Shown here: positions 6,496 through 14,689 of the stretch, piece by piece
Position numbering within the stretch: position 1 is the stretch's first letter
Layout: the number at the start of each line of letters is the position of its first letter
Assembly (NCBI GenBank): GCA_002409785.1
Contig: DHOX01000036.1
Location: forward strand, 10,445-30,668
Direction of reading: 5' to 3'
DNA from: Prevotella sp. UBA5379
Lineage (GTDB): Bacteria; Bacteroidota; Bacteroidia; Bacteroidales; Bacteroidaceae
Length of the DNA stretch: 20,224 nucleotides
Notes under the pieces: model-generated
The model's database searches: none
Seen by the model: only the letters and a program-made list of their open reading frames with translations
Told to the model about the DNA's origin: nothing
Translations under genes and position numbers: made by a program

Positions 6496-7512
6496 ATGAA
6501 TAACAAATATACTATCCTTTCACCTCGTAGCAGAGGACTCTTCTCACAACGTGTCGGAGAACTTTACCTGGCCCTCGGCAGTTATCTCGATTTTGAAGAA
6601 TCCGAAGGACGGCACCTGTGCTATACTAAAATTTTCCTAAGTGATGCTTTCAACCAATACCAAGAGTTGAAAAGATCCTTGTTGTTTACGGAGTTCCTCT
6701 CAAAGACGGCAAGCACCATCATTGAGCAACCGCCACTGGATGAATCTAAAATCGCCCTGCTCGTCCAGACCTCCACGGATGCCAATCCTTTCATCTTCCA
6801 GAGTTTTCGACTCACGGACCATGAAGTTGAAGGAAAAACGCCCTATGATCAAACCCTCTTCCTGTTCCAAAAATATATAGAGAGTCTGAAGGGAACAGAC
6901 ATGACCCTGGCAAAAAATCTGATACGTACCTGGATATATGTCGGAGACATTGATGTCAATTATCCTGAAATTGTAAAAGCCCGCAATGTCGTTTTTAGCC
7001 AACAAGGCCTTACCTCTGACACCCATTTTATAGCCAGCACAGGAATCGGAGGATATTCTTCTCCAAAAGCCAGTGTCGCCATGGACTTCCTGACTTGTCC
7101 GGATATTGCAGGAAAAGACCTGCAATATTTAAAAGCCCCGGATCACCTTAACCCCACCCAGGACTATGGAGTAGCCTTCGAAAGGGGGACGAAAGTTACC
7201 CTGAACGGAACGCAACAATGCTTCATATCCGGTACAGCCAGTATCGACAAAAATGGAGAAGTCATGTATCCGGGCGACATCACACGACAGACGGCACGAC
7301 TATTGGAAAATATCGGTGCTCTGCTGGCAGATGGAAAAGCAACCATGAAAGACATCAAATATTTTATCATTTATCTCCGTGATGAGGCAGATGCAGAAAC
7401 AACAGAAAATTTCATGATGCAAGTTTATCCGGCTATTCCGCACCTTATCGTTCATGCAAAGGTATGCCGACCTGAATGGCTTATTGAAATGGAATGTGTT
7501 GCGGAGAAATAA
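6496..7512 (+). CDS. RidA/YjgF-like two-domain protein resembling the chorismatase (FkbO/Hyg5/XanB2) fold
   Basis: A 338-residue soluble protein, no signal peptide. The C-terminal third looks like a RidA (YjgF/YER057c/UK114) domain: GTASIDKNGEVMYPGDITRQTARLLENIGALL at about 247-278, then LADGKATMKDIKYFIIYLRD and a closing strand HAKVCRPEWLIEMEC. The middle carries RTWIYVGDIDVNYPEIVKARNVVFSQQG (about 140-170) followed by FIASTGIGG, reminiscent of the paired WNY...RY..FN..R..AF...G...PAATGIG pattern in chorismatases, which hydrolyse chorismate to hydroxybenzoates. Similar two-domain proteins in Bacteroidales are usually annotated as translation initiation inhibitor or RidA family, and their substrate is unknown to me. 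It stands alone between a terminator and a long intergenic gap, with its own -7 element, so it is probably monocistronic. Chorismatase activity is a hypothesis only. Confidence 0.7.
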   Translation: MNNKYTILSPRSRGLFSQRVGELYLALGSYLDFEESEGRHLCYTKIFLSDAFNQYQELKRSLLFTEFLSKTASTIIEQPPLDESKIALLVQTSTDANPFIFQSFRLTDHEVEGKTPYDQTLFLFQKYIESLKGTDMTLAKNLIRTWIYVGDIDVNYPEIVKARNVVFSQQGLTSDTHFIASTGIGGYSSPKASVAMDFLTCPDIAGKDLQYLKAPDHLNPTQDYGVAFERGTKVTLNGTQQCFISGTASIDKNGEVMYPGDITRQTARLLENIGALLADGKATMKDIKYFIIYLRDEADAETTENFMMQVYPAIPHLIVHAKVCRPEWLIEMECVAEK

Positions 7513-7595
7513 AAATGCCCCTCCCCTTTAAGGCATCTCTCCCCCTTAAAACATCCTACCTCGTTAAACCATTTCAGAAAGACAACGGATCTCAT

Positions 7596-7603
7596 TACCT
7601 TTG
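7596..7603 (+). promoter_or_regulatory. Second, far-upstream -7-like element
   Basis: TACCTTTG matches TAnnTTTG exactly, with TTTC (one mismatch to TTTG) at 7572-7575, 20 bases upstream. It lies 274 bases before the next start codon. It might give a long leader or a small RNA containing the hairpin at 7645-7675, or be coincidental. Confidence 0.3.
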
Positions 7604-7802
7604 CCGGTATTTTTTCTCCACCTTTCTTTTCTTCTCTATTTTTGAATAAAAGAAATTTGCATTTCTCCTTTTATTGAAGAAAAAATTGCCATAAAGGCGC
7701 CTTAATACGTGAACAGTTGTTAACATAATAAAAAAACTAACAAATATTCTCGCTCTTTCATGTACTTTCCTCTGGAAATTTTTATAAGTGAAAAATATAC
7801 GT

Positions 7803-7810
7803 TACCTTTG
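7803..7810 (+). promoter_or_regulatory. -7 promoter element for the thioredoxin/RND efflux operon
   Basis: TACCTTTG fits TAnnTTTG exactly; a T-rich TTTTT at 7779-7783 sits near the expected -33 position. The leader to the ATG at 7878 would be about 60 bases and includes the inverted repeat at 7821-7839. Confidence 0.55.
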
Positions 7811-7820
7811 CGTTGTTTCC

Positions 7821-7839
7821 AATGGAACATATATCCATT
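7821..7839. promoter_or_regulatory. Inverted repeat at the likely transcription start of the efflux operon
   Basis: AATGGA (7821-7826) and TCCATT (7834-7839) are perfect reverse complements with spacer ACATATA. The repeat starts 10 bases after the -7 element, a position where a bound repressor would block initiation or early elongation. The operon carries no regulator of its own. Confidence 0.35.
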
Positions 7840-7877
7840 AGAATCAAGTTAAACTCAATTCATTAAAGAAAGAGAAT

Positions 7878-8138
7878 ATGAAAGAGAACGAATCAAACTG
7901 GAAGAATCGAATAACCGGGAACTGGAGCATATCCCGGATTATACGTTTATTGTCTGGGCTGGCGCTGATTATACTCGGCTCAGTAATGAAAGAGAGCATC
8001 ATCAATTTTCTTGGAGTTCTGCTTTTTCTGCAAGGTCTATTGAATCTGTCGTGCTGCGGAACAGGAGGATGCTCGATGGGAAACAGGCAGAAACAAGTTT
8101 ACAAAGACGTGATCAAACCCTATAAGCCAAAGAAATGA
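7878..8138 (+). CDS. Small two-helix membrane protein with CC-x4-C motif (DUF2892/YgaP-TM-like)
   Basis: An 86-residue protein. A polar N-terminus (1-17) precedes two predicted membrane helices, about 20-37 and 41-57, joined by a tight turn at KES. Directly after the second helix come Cys59, Cys60 and Cys65 in SCCGTGGCSMG, then a basic tail ending in PYKPKK. The arrangement (RIIRLLSG...ILGS...FLGVLLFLQGL) resembles the DUF2892 transmembrane domain found alone or fused to rhodanese in YgaP. The cysteine cluster could bind a metal or carry a reactive thiol or persulfide. It is the first gene of an operon that continues, after 54 bases, with a thioredoxin, then an RND pump. No function is proven for this family member. 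Confidence 0.75.
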   Translation: MKENESNWKNRITGNWSISRIIRLLSGLALIILGSVMKESIINFLGVLLFLQGLLNLSCCGTGGCSMGNRQKQVYKDVIKPYKPKK

Positions 8139-8192
8139 AACAGGATTTGAGGAAGATGATAAGATGAGTCAAATCAGAAAACAACATTTAAT

Positions 8193-8552
8193 ATGGAAAC
8201 AATAGCATTAACCAAATCAGAATTCCTAAAGAGAATAGTTGATTACGAAAAGAATCCGACGGAATGGAAATACCTGGGCGATAAACCTGCTATAGTTGAT
8301 TTCTATGCCAACTGGTGTGGACCATGCAAAATGGTCAGTCCGATTATGGAAGAACTGGCTGAAGAATATGCAGGCCGCATCTATGTATATAAAATCAACA
8401 CTCAGGAGGAACCAGAACTTGCTGCCGCATTCGGGATAAGATCCATACCTTCTGTACTATTCATTCCCCTACATGGGAATCCACAGAAGTCTGTAGGGGT
8501 AATGTCAAAGAAGGGATTCAAAAAGGCTGTACAAGATCTACTGCTCACTTGA
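8193..8552 (+). CDS. Thioredoxin
   Basis: A 119-residue thioredoxin with the canonical active site WCGPC at 41-45 in FYANWCGPCKM and the cis-proline Pro87 in RSIPSV. The fold elements are all present: AIVDFYA strand, helix SPIMEELAEEYAG, strand IYVYKINTQE, and C-terminal LFIPLHG followed by a helix. It has no signal peptide or lipobox, so it should act in the cytoplasm as a dithiol reductant. The N-terminus carries an extension of about 20 residues (FLKRIVDYEKNPTEWKYLG) typical of Bacteroidales thioredoxins. It sits between the cysteine-bearing membrane protein and the TolC-type gene (27 bases downstream) and is probably co-transcribed with them; its likely partner is the CC-x4-C protein or a regulator, which is inference. 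Confidence 0.93.
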   Translation: METIALTKSEFLKRIVDYEKNPTEWKYLGDKPAIVDFYANWCGPCKMVSPIMEELAEEYAGRIYVYKINTQEEPELAAAFGIRSIPSVLFIPLHGNPQKSVGVMSKKGFKKAVQDLLLT

Positions 8553-8579
8553 TTATTCACCATACGCATCAAAGAGAAC

Positions 8580-9908
8580 ATGAAAAAAATAAAAATCTTT
8601 GCCTTTGTCATCAGTTCTTTCCTGGCTGGCACCATAGCGGCAAAAGCTCAAGACAAGAAGTACATCTCCATGGACGATGCTGTTTCGTACGCAATGAGGC
8701 AGAATGCCAACATACAGATAGCAGAACTTGATCATAATATTGCCGATGCCGGATATAAGCAAACCGATGCGACCTTCCTGCCTCAGGTATCTATTTCCTA
8801 TACGGCAACAAGTACGAACAATCCCCTGAATGCTTTTGGATTCCTCCTTCAGCAGGGGATTGCAACTGCACAGGATTTCGAACCTTCCAGATTAAACCAT
8901 CCTGGTGCGACATTTAACTATGGAACATCGATCGATGCAAAGGTCCCTATCCTCAATCTTGACAGGATGTATGCACGAAAAGGAGCTGAACTCCAACGGA
9001 CAGCATACGCCTACAAACTGGCTTATACAAAGGAATATATTACCTTCGAAGTAAAAAAAGCATATACTCAGTTGCAATTTGCATACCAACTAGAACAGAT
9101 CTTGAAACAGACAATGACAGATGTAGAAGGGATCCACCAGTCGGTCACAAATTTTTACAAGCAAGGCCTTGTGCAGAAATCTGACGTGTTAAACGCACAA
9201 GTACAAGTGAACACCGTAGAAAGTGCTTTGACTAAAGCAGAAAGCGGCATCCTGAACACATCGGAAGGACTGAATATCCTGACGGGAAACCAAAATAAAC
9301 TGAAGGCACCGGATCAATACACTACGGATACCCTGAAACAAGTCCTGACAGAATCTGACCAGTCGACTCTCTCCGGGACGAGATCAGATGTCATGGCTAT
9401 GACGACGGCTCTGGAAGCATCAAAAATGATGGAGAAATCTGCTCACATGGCCCTTTTGCCCAAGATCAATGCCTTCGGCAGTTATCAACTCAATGATCCT
9501 AAAATATTCGGGTTCAATAAGAGCTCATACCTGGCCGGAATCTCCCTTTCCTGGACCCTGTTCGACGGGAATCAGAATAAAGGGAAAATCAGATCAGCTG
9601 GCTATATGACTGAAAAGAAGAAACAGGAATTGAACTTATTCCTGGATGAGAAACAGCAAGAATTGCACCAGACATTACGCGATCTCCATGATCTCCTGAT
9701 AGAGATCAAGAAGTATGACACTAGTGTAGAACAGGCGGAAGAAGCATTGAGAATTCTCCGTAACAGATACAAGGAAGGCCTGGCCAGCACCACCGACCTG
9801 CTTATGTCACAGGCCCAACTCTCGCAGCAAGAGATCGAACGGGCAAAGGCGATCATGTCATACAACATCACCAAGTATTATACGGACCTATTGACATCCA
9901 GTCATTAA
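8580..9908 (+). CDS. TolC-family outer membrane efflux protein
   Basis: A 442-residue precursor. Residues 1-23 are a signal peptide (basic MKKIK, hydrophobic core, cleavage likely after AKA). The mature protein shows the two-fold repeated helical pattern of TolC/OprM proteins: a first half beginning SMDDAVSYAMRQNANIQIAELDHNIADAG, with long helices rich in Ala/Gln/Glu around 145-225, and a second half beginning SDVMAMTTALEASKMMEKSAHMALLPKINAFGSY. The final helices include RYKEGLASTTDLLMSQAQLSQQEIERAKA, the usual C-terminal hallmark. It would form a trimeric outer-membrane duct that receives substrate from the adaptor and RND permease encoded immediately downstream. Spacing to the adaptor gene is 21 bases. 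Confidence 0.93.
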   Translation: MKKIKIFAFVISSFLAGTIAAKAQDKKYISMDDAVSYAMRQNANIQIAELDHNIADAGYKQTDATFLPQVSISYTATSTNNPLNAFGFLLQQGIATAQDFEPSRLNHPGATFNYGTSIDAKVPILNLDRMYARKGAELQRTAYAYKLAYTKEYITFEVKKAYTQLQFAYQLEQILKQTMTDVEGIHQSVTNFYKQGLVQKSDVLNAQVQVNTVESALTKAESGILNTSEGLNILTGNQNKLKAPDQYTTDTLKQVLTESDQSTLSGTRSDVMAMTTALEASKMMEKSAHMALLPKINAFGSYQLNDPKIFGFNKSSYLAGISLSWTLFDGNQNKGKIRSAGYMTEKKKQELNLFLDEKQQELHQTLRDLHDLLIEIKKYDTSVEQAEEALRILRNRYKEGLASTTDLLMSQAQLSQQEIERAKAIMSYNITKYYTDLLTSSH

Positions 9909-9929
9909 TGAACATCAAATATTACACCA

Positions 9930-11003
9930 ATGAAAATACGAATATTTCCATATTTGATTCTGATCGGGATCCTCACTTCATGTGCATCCAGACCCAGCCA
10001 GAAAAAAAAGACAAAGCCCATTCAGGTACAAACCTATTATCCCACAAGTACAAATAGCGAAGGAATGTCTGTCAGCGGCATGGTCTCAGCCAAGCAGACG
10101 GCTATGATCAGCACAAAGGTTATGGGATACATCACCAAGATTAATGTCCAGCAAGGAGATGTCATTCACCAGGGGCAAACACTTGTCATCATCAACAGCA
10201 GTGATCTGCAGGCACAGGAAGCCCAGGCCAGAGCATTGATTGCAGAAGCCTCAGCTTCATCTAAAGATGCACAGCATGACTATCAGAGATACCAGACACT
10301 GCATGAGCAGAAAAGTGTTTCCGACAAAGAACTGGAGAATATTGCTCTCAAGAACATCTCTGCCAAGGCTCGCTTACAAATGGCCCGGCAAGGCCTTCAG
10401 GAAGTAAGATCGATGCTTGCCTATACACATATCCGGGCTCCCTTCACAGGCGTAGTCACCCAAAAGATGGTGGATGAAGGAAGCATAGCCACTCCAGGCA
10501 TGCCTCTGTTAGCCATTGAACAATCTGGAAATATGGAAATCACGGCATCCGTTCCTGAGAGTTACATCACATCCCTTCACCTTGGCGATCCTGTCAAAGT
10601 TGCCATCAAGTCCGTCGGTCTCCGGATCAACGGGGCAATCAGTGAATTAAGCCCATCTGCGGTGATGACCGGCGGGCAGTATGAAATAAAAATATCAATA
10701 GGGTCAAAAGATAAAGCGAAATTACGTGCTGGGATGTATGCCAGCATCTATATTCCCAGTCGAACAAAGAATGGAGGAATGCCCAGAATCCTTATCAAGA
10801 AATCATCCATCATAACGAAAGACCAATTGACTGGGGTCTATGTTGCTGATAAGGAGAACAAAGCCATATTACACTGGATACGCCTTGGTAATACTCTGGG
10901 AGATCAGGTAGAAGTGCTTTCCGGGCTAAACAGTGATGACAGGGTGATTGAAAACACGAACAGGAGACTCTACAACGGACAAAACATTACCGTAACGAAC
11001 TAA
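9930..11003 (+). CDS. RND efflux periplasmic adaptor (membrane fusion protein), lipoprotein
   Basis: A 357-residue precursor with a lipobox: LTSC places the lipidated cysteine at residue 18, so the mature protein is anchored by lipid. Domains: first half of the biotinyl-lipoyl domain at about 45-92 (MISTKVMGYITKINVQQGDVI and GQTLVIINSSDL), an alpha-helical hairpin at about 93-160 (AQEAQARALIAEA to ARLQMARQGLQEV), second lipoyl half YTHIRAPFTGVVTQKMVDEGS near 168-188, a beta-barrel domain around 205-280 and a membrane-proximal domain to the end. It bridges the inner-membrane RND permease and the outer-membrane TolC-type channel. The stop codon is 11 bases before the permease start, so tight co-expression is expected. 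Confidence 0.94.
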   Translation: MKIRIFPYLILIGILTSCASRPSQKKKTKPIQVQTYYPTSTNSEGMSVSGMVSAKQTAMISTKVMGYITKINVQQGDVIHQGQTLVIINSSDLQAQEAQARALIAEASASSKDAQHDYQRYQTLHEQKSVSDKELENIALKNISAKARLQMARQGLQEVRSMLAYTHIRAPFTGVVTQKMVDEGSIATPGMPLLAIEQSGNMEITASVPESYITSLHLGDPVKVAIKSVGLRINGAISELSPSAVMTGGQYEIKISIGSKDKAKLRAGMYASIYIPSRTKNGGMPRILIKKSSIITKDQLTGVYVADKENKAILHWIRLGNTLGDQVEVLSGLNSDDRVIENTNRRLYNGQNITVTN

Positions 11004-11014
11004 TTCAAACAGCT

Positions 11015-14000
11015 ATGGAACATGGAATCTCAGGAAAGATAGCAAATGCGTTCATCAAGTCAAAACTAAGCATCCTGCTGGTATTTGCCTTCTTGCTTCT
11101 CGGCATATTCAGTATTTATTTCATCCCCCGTGAAGAAGATCCTCAAATAGAAGTCCCTACAGCCGATATTATGTTGGGATACCCTGGAGCAAGCCCTCAG
11201 GAGACAGAATCCAGGGTGGTACAGCCTATGGAGAAAATCGTATCCAACATCAAGGGCGTCGAACATGTATATTCCACGTCCATGAATGGAATGGGGATGC
11301 TTACTGTACAATTTTATGTAGGACAGGACCCGGAACGGTCCATGGTAAAATTATACAATGAAATCATGAAGAACATGGACCACATGCCACAGGGAGTAAC
11401 GATGCCCTTGATCAAGTCAAGGTCCATCGATGATGTCCCGGTCCTGGCCTTCACGCTCTGGAGCAACAAGATGAGCGGATACGAACTGCGGCAAGTATCA
11501 GAGGTGGTAGGGAATGAAATCAAGAAAATACCTAATGTAGCGCAAGTCAAGATTACTGGCGGCCAAAACCGCCAGATCAGAGTTATCCTCGACAAGGATA
11601 AAATGGCGGAAAGTCATCTGGATTTCGAGACCATTGCACAGGCTCTCCAAGCGAATAATGCCCAGGCAGAAGAGGGAAACATCGTCACTGGTGACCAGGT
11701 CTACTCCGTCAGGACTGGGAATTTCTTCAGCGACAAGGACGATGTGAGGAATATGATTGTCGGTACAGACCATAACCAGCCGGTTTACCTGTACCAGGTA
11801 GCAAAGGTGACGGATGGCCCGGAAAATCCCAGGCAATATGTATCTTTCAGTTATGGAGCGGCAGATGCGAAAGAAAAGGCGAAAATGCCGGATGACTATT
11901 CAGCCGTAACAGTTTCTATAGCTAAGAAAAAGGGAGCAGATGCCATGAAACTTGCAGAGGCTGCCATCACTAAGGTAAAGCATCTGAAAGAAAATGTCAT
12001 CACAAATGATATTCATGTCACCATTACACGCAACTATGGTGCCACAGCTTCTCAGAAAGTTTCTGAGCTGTTGCTGCACCTGATCATTGCCATCATTGCC
12101 GTAACGCTCTTTGTCATGCTTGCCATGGGATGGCGGGGAGGTCTGGTCGTGTTCATGTCTGTGCCGATCACTTTTGCCCTCACCCTGTTTGCCTACTATT
12201 TCTTAGGATACACCCTGAACAGGATCACACTCTTTGCCCTGGTATTCGTAACCGGTATTGTCGTAGACGACTCTATTGTCATTGCTGAAAACATGCACCG
12301 GCATTTCAAGATGCAGAACTTGCCTCCCCTTCAAGCTGCTATATTTGCCATCAATGAAGTAGGCAACCCTACCATCCTAGCCACACTTACGGTCATCGCA
12401 GCTGTACTGCCAATGGCATTCGTCTCAGGAATGATGGGACCTTACATGAGCCCTATGCCTATAGGAGCCGCTATAGCCATGACGTTTTCCCTGTTGATAG
12501 CACTGACTCTGACCCCTTATTTCGGGTATCATTTCCTGAGGTTCAAGGAGAAAAAGCAAGACAATGCCAACAAGAAAGACCCTACGGCGGAACTGCATGA
12601 GACAAAGATCTACAAGACCTATACCCGTGTCATCGGCCCCTTGCTCCAAAGCCGGAAAAGACGCTGGGCCTTCATGCTCTCTTTAACGGTGATCCTCTTA
12701 GCTACCTTCATGCTCTTCTTCACCAAATCAGTACCTGTCAAGATGCTTCCCTTCGATAACAAGAATGAATTCCAGGTCATCATAGACATGCCGGAAGGAA
12801 CAAGTCTGGAACGTACGGCTGCCGTGGCGAAAGAACTAGGGACATACATCAGCCAGAATGACAAGGTAACGGACTATCAGACCTACACCGGCACATCATC
12901 ACCTATTAACTTTAATGGACTGATACGGCATTATGACCTGAGATCAGGAGATAACGTAGCCGATATACAGGTAAATCTGGTAGACAAGAAAAAGCGCCGG
13001 GAACAGAGCCATGACATCGCAAAAGCTATGCGGCCGGGACTCCAGGCCATCGGCAAGAAATATCATGCAAATGTGAAGGTTGTAGAAGTTCCGCCGGGAC
13101 CTCCAGTCATGTCAACTATCGTTGCCGAAATCTATGGACCGGATGATCATCAGCAAAGGAACGTGGCCCGTCAGGTAAAAATGCTGCTCTCCCATACTGC
13201 CAACGTTGCAGATGTGGACTGGTCTGTCGAAGCAGATCAAACAGAATATAAATTTGTAGTAGACAAGGATAAGGCCATGAGACTCGGCATACCTGAAAGT
13301 GAAATACTACAGGAGATCAGATCTGCCCTGTCGGGAATGACCGTAGGAGACTTACACCGTCCATCCAGTATAGACCCTATCGGCATCGTTTTGCAATTAC
13401 CGGAAAAAGACCGTTCTGACCTTACAGACTTGCTCAATCTCAAGGTCATCAACCCGCAAGGTCTGGCTGTGCCCATAGGAGACCTGGTAAAGGTTACTAA
13501 GGGACTGAAGGACAAAAGTATATCCCGCAAAGACCAGAAAAGGGTCGTGTATGTGACTGCTGATGTCGCTGGGAAACTGGAAAGTCCCATCTATGCCATG
13601 ACGGCCGTTTCTAAGAAATTATCCAAGATCAAACTGCCTGAAGGTTATCATCTTCATGAAGATTATACAGGACGACCGGCCAATGAAGATAACTTCACCT
13701 TAAAATGGGACGGAGAATGGAAAATCACCTACGATGTATTTCGTGATTTGGGAATCGCTTTTCTTTTCGTGCTGATCATCATTTACGTATTGATTGTCGC
13801 CTGGTTTCAGAATTTTATCACGCCACTTGTACAACTGTCAGCAATACCACTATCCCTCATCGGCATTATCCTGGGACACTGGATTATGGGGGCTTATTTC
13901 AGTGCACCGTCAATGATTGGTTTCATTGCCCTGGCGGGTATTATGGTGCGCAACTCCATTCTGCTGATTGACTTTATCGACCTCAGGCTCAAAAAGGGAG

Positions 14001-14221
14001 TCCCGCTCAGACAGGCCATTGTGGAATCAGGAGCTGTACGCACGACTCCTATCTTACTCACGGCCGGCGGAGTAGTCATCGGGGCGATAGTGATTCTTTT
14101 CGACCCAATCTTTCAGGGACTGGCTATTTCTCTCATCGGAGGAACCATCACTTCCACCATCCTCACTTTGATCGTGGTTCCCCTGCTCTATTTCAAGATG
14201 CTCAAAAACAAAGTAAAATGA
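11015..14221 (+). CDS. RND-family efflux permease (AcrB/HAE-like)
   Basis: A 1068-residue inner-membrane proton/substrate antiporter of full family length. TM1 is at about 17-37; a large periplasmic loop follows with PGASPQETESRVVQPMEKIV, then TM2 begins near 351. TM4 holds the proton-relay pair Asp418-Asp419 in GIVVDDSIVIAENMHRH, the pattern of drug-type rather than heavy-metal (CzcA) RND pumps. A second periplasmic loop spans about 590-905, and TM7-12 fill the remainder. In TM10, at the position of AcrB Lys940, the motif reads MVRNSILLIDF with Arg979. Together with the TolC-type channel and the lipoprotein adaptor directly upstream it makes a complete tripartite pump. Substrate is unknown; the linked thioredoxin and cysteine-rich membrane protein hint at thiol-reactive compounds or metals, but the TM4 motif argues against a classic CzcA. 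Confidence 0.95.
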   Translation: MEHGISGKIANAFIKSKLSILLVFAFLLLGIFSIYFIPREEDPQIEVPTADIMLGYPGASPQETESRVVQPMEKIVSNIKGVEHVYSTSMNGMGMLTVQFYVGQDPERSMVKLYNEIMKNMDHMPQGVTMPLIKSRSIDDVPVLAFTLWSNKMSGYELRQVSEVVGNEIKKIPNVAQVKITGGQNRQIRVILDKDKMAESHLDFETIAQALQANNAQAEEGNIVTGDQVYSVRTGNFFSDKDDVRNMIVGTDHNQPVYLYQVAKVTDGPENPRQYVSFSYGAADAKEKAKMPDDYSAVTVSIAKKKGADAMKLAEAAITKVKHLKENVITNDIHVTITRNYGATASQKVSELLLHLIIAIIAVTLFVMLAMGWRGGLVVFMSVPITFALTLFAYYFLGYTLNRITLFALVFVTGIVVDDSIVIAENMHRHFKMQNLPPLQAAIFAINEVGNPTILATLTVIAAVLPMAFVSGMMGPYMSPMPIGAAIAMTFSLLIALTLTPYFGYHFLRFKEKKQDNANKKDPTAELHETKIYKTYTRVIGPLLQSRKRRWAFMLSLTVILLATFMLFFTKSVPVKMLPFDNKNEFQVIIDMPEGTSLERTAAVAKELGTYISQNDKVTDYQTYTGTSSPINFNGLIRHYDLRSGDNVADIQVNLVDKKKRREQSHDIAKAMRPGLQAIGKKYHANVKVVEVPPGPPVMSTIVAEIYGPDDHQQRNVARQVKMLLSHTANVADVDWSVEADQTEYKFVVDKDKAMRLGIPESEILQEIRSALSGMTVGDLHRPSSIDPIGIVLQLPEKDRSDLTDLLNLKVINPQGLAVPIGDLVKVTKGLKDKSISRKDQKRVVYVTADVAGKLESPIYAMTAVSKKLSKIKLPEGYHLHEDYTGRPANEDNFTLKWDGEWKITYDVFRDLGIAFLFVLIIIYVLIVAWFQNFITPLVQLSAIPLSLIGIILGHWIMGAYFSAPSMIGFIALAGIMVRNSILLIDFIDLRLKKGVPLRQAIVESGAVRTTPILLTAGGVVIGAIVILFDPIFQGLAISLIGGTITSTILTLIVVPLLYFKMLKNKVK

Positions 14222-14227
14222 CACATT

Positions 14228-14545
14228 ATGAAACTAACCGTTATCTTAAGTATCAAAGAAAGTTATGACCGTATCGCACAATTGCTTGACCAGGCAGGAG
14301 TGAAAAGATTCAGTACCGTCGACATCACTGGATACAAAAATGACAAATCATCACACCTGATGAACTGGTTCGGTGAGAAATCCGACAATGCTAAGACAAA
14401 CTCTATCTTGTTCTTCTGTTTTACCACGGAAAAGGAATCAACATCCGTCTTAGAAGAAATCAACCGATGCAACACAACTTCCGGGAAGAAATTTCCAGCT
14501 CATGCTTTCGTCATTGACGTGGAACGACATTCCGTTCTTTTATAA
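14228..14545 (+). CDS. Small conserved-type protein, possibly PII-like fold, trailing the RND operon
   Basis: A 105-residue soluble protein starting only 6 bases after the permease stop, so certainly co-transcribed. Its predicted order is beta (KLTVILSI), helix (ESYDRIAQLLDQAG), beta (FSTVDITGY), a polar loop (residues about 39-58), beta (NSILFFCFT), helix (STSVLEEINRCNT), and a final strand (AHAFVIDVERHSVLL). This beta-alpha-beta/beta-alpha-beta order is what PII/CutA-like proteins and DUF3240 proteins show, and DUF3240 genes are known beside CzcA-type RND permeases in proteobacteria. I cannot assign it to a family by sequence alone. A role in sensing or tuning the pump is a guess from position. 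Confidence 0.6.
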   Translation: MKLTVILSIKESYDRIAQLLDQAGVKRFSTVDITGYKNDKSSHLMNWFGEKSDNAKTNSILFFCFTTEKESTSVLEEINRCNTTSGKKFPAHAFVIDVERHSVLL

Positions 14546-14625
14546 ACAAGGAATGAAGAAAAATCATGACGAAGGCTTCTGAAGACACCTGATCCATAGG
14601 AAACAGAAATCAGAGTCAACCAATA

Positions 14626-14660
14626 AGAAGGCCAGAAGATGAAAAATCCCCTGGCCTTCT
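14626..14660. terminator. Hairpin between convergent operons, probable bidirectional terminator
   Basis: AGAAGGCCAG (14626-14635) pairs perfectly with CTGGCCTTCT (14651-14660), a 10-bp stem with a 15-base loop. It lies in the 144-base gap between the + strand efflux operon and the - strand acyltransferase. Neither side has a clean T-run (CCGTTTCT on the + strand side), so efficiency is uncertain. Confidence 0.65.
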
Positions 14661-14689
14661 CCGTTTCTCAATCCCGCAGATCACAAACT

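Larger units (their letters stand above)
7513..7877 (+). other. 365-base AT-rich intergenic region before the efflux operon
   Basis: No gene is supported. It contains two exact TAnnTTTG elements (7596-7603 and 7803-7810), a perfect 10-base palindrome AAGGCGCCTT at 7694-7703, an AT-rich hairpin at 7645-7675 (AATAAAA plus GAAAT pairing with ATTTC plus TTTTATT, TTGC loop and small bulge), and a 6-base inverted repeat at 7821-7839. A weak ATGCC/GGCAT pairing at 7515-7536 after the preceding gene has no T-run and is not a convincing terminator. Confidence 0.55.

Noticed and set aside
7515..7536. ATGCC/GGCAT pairing as terminator after the RidA-like gene
   Set aside because: Only five base pairs and no T-run; too weak to call.
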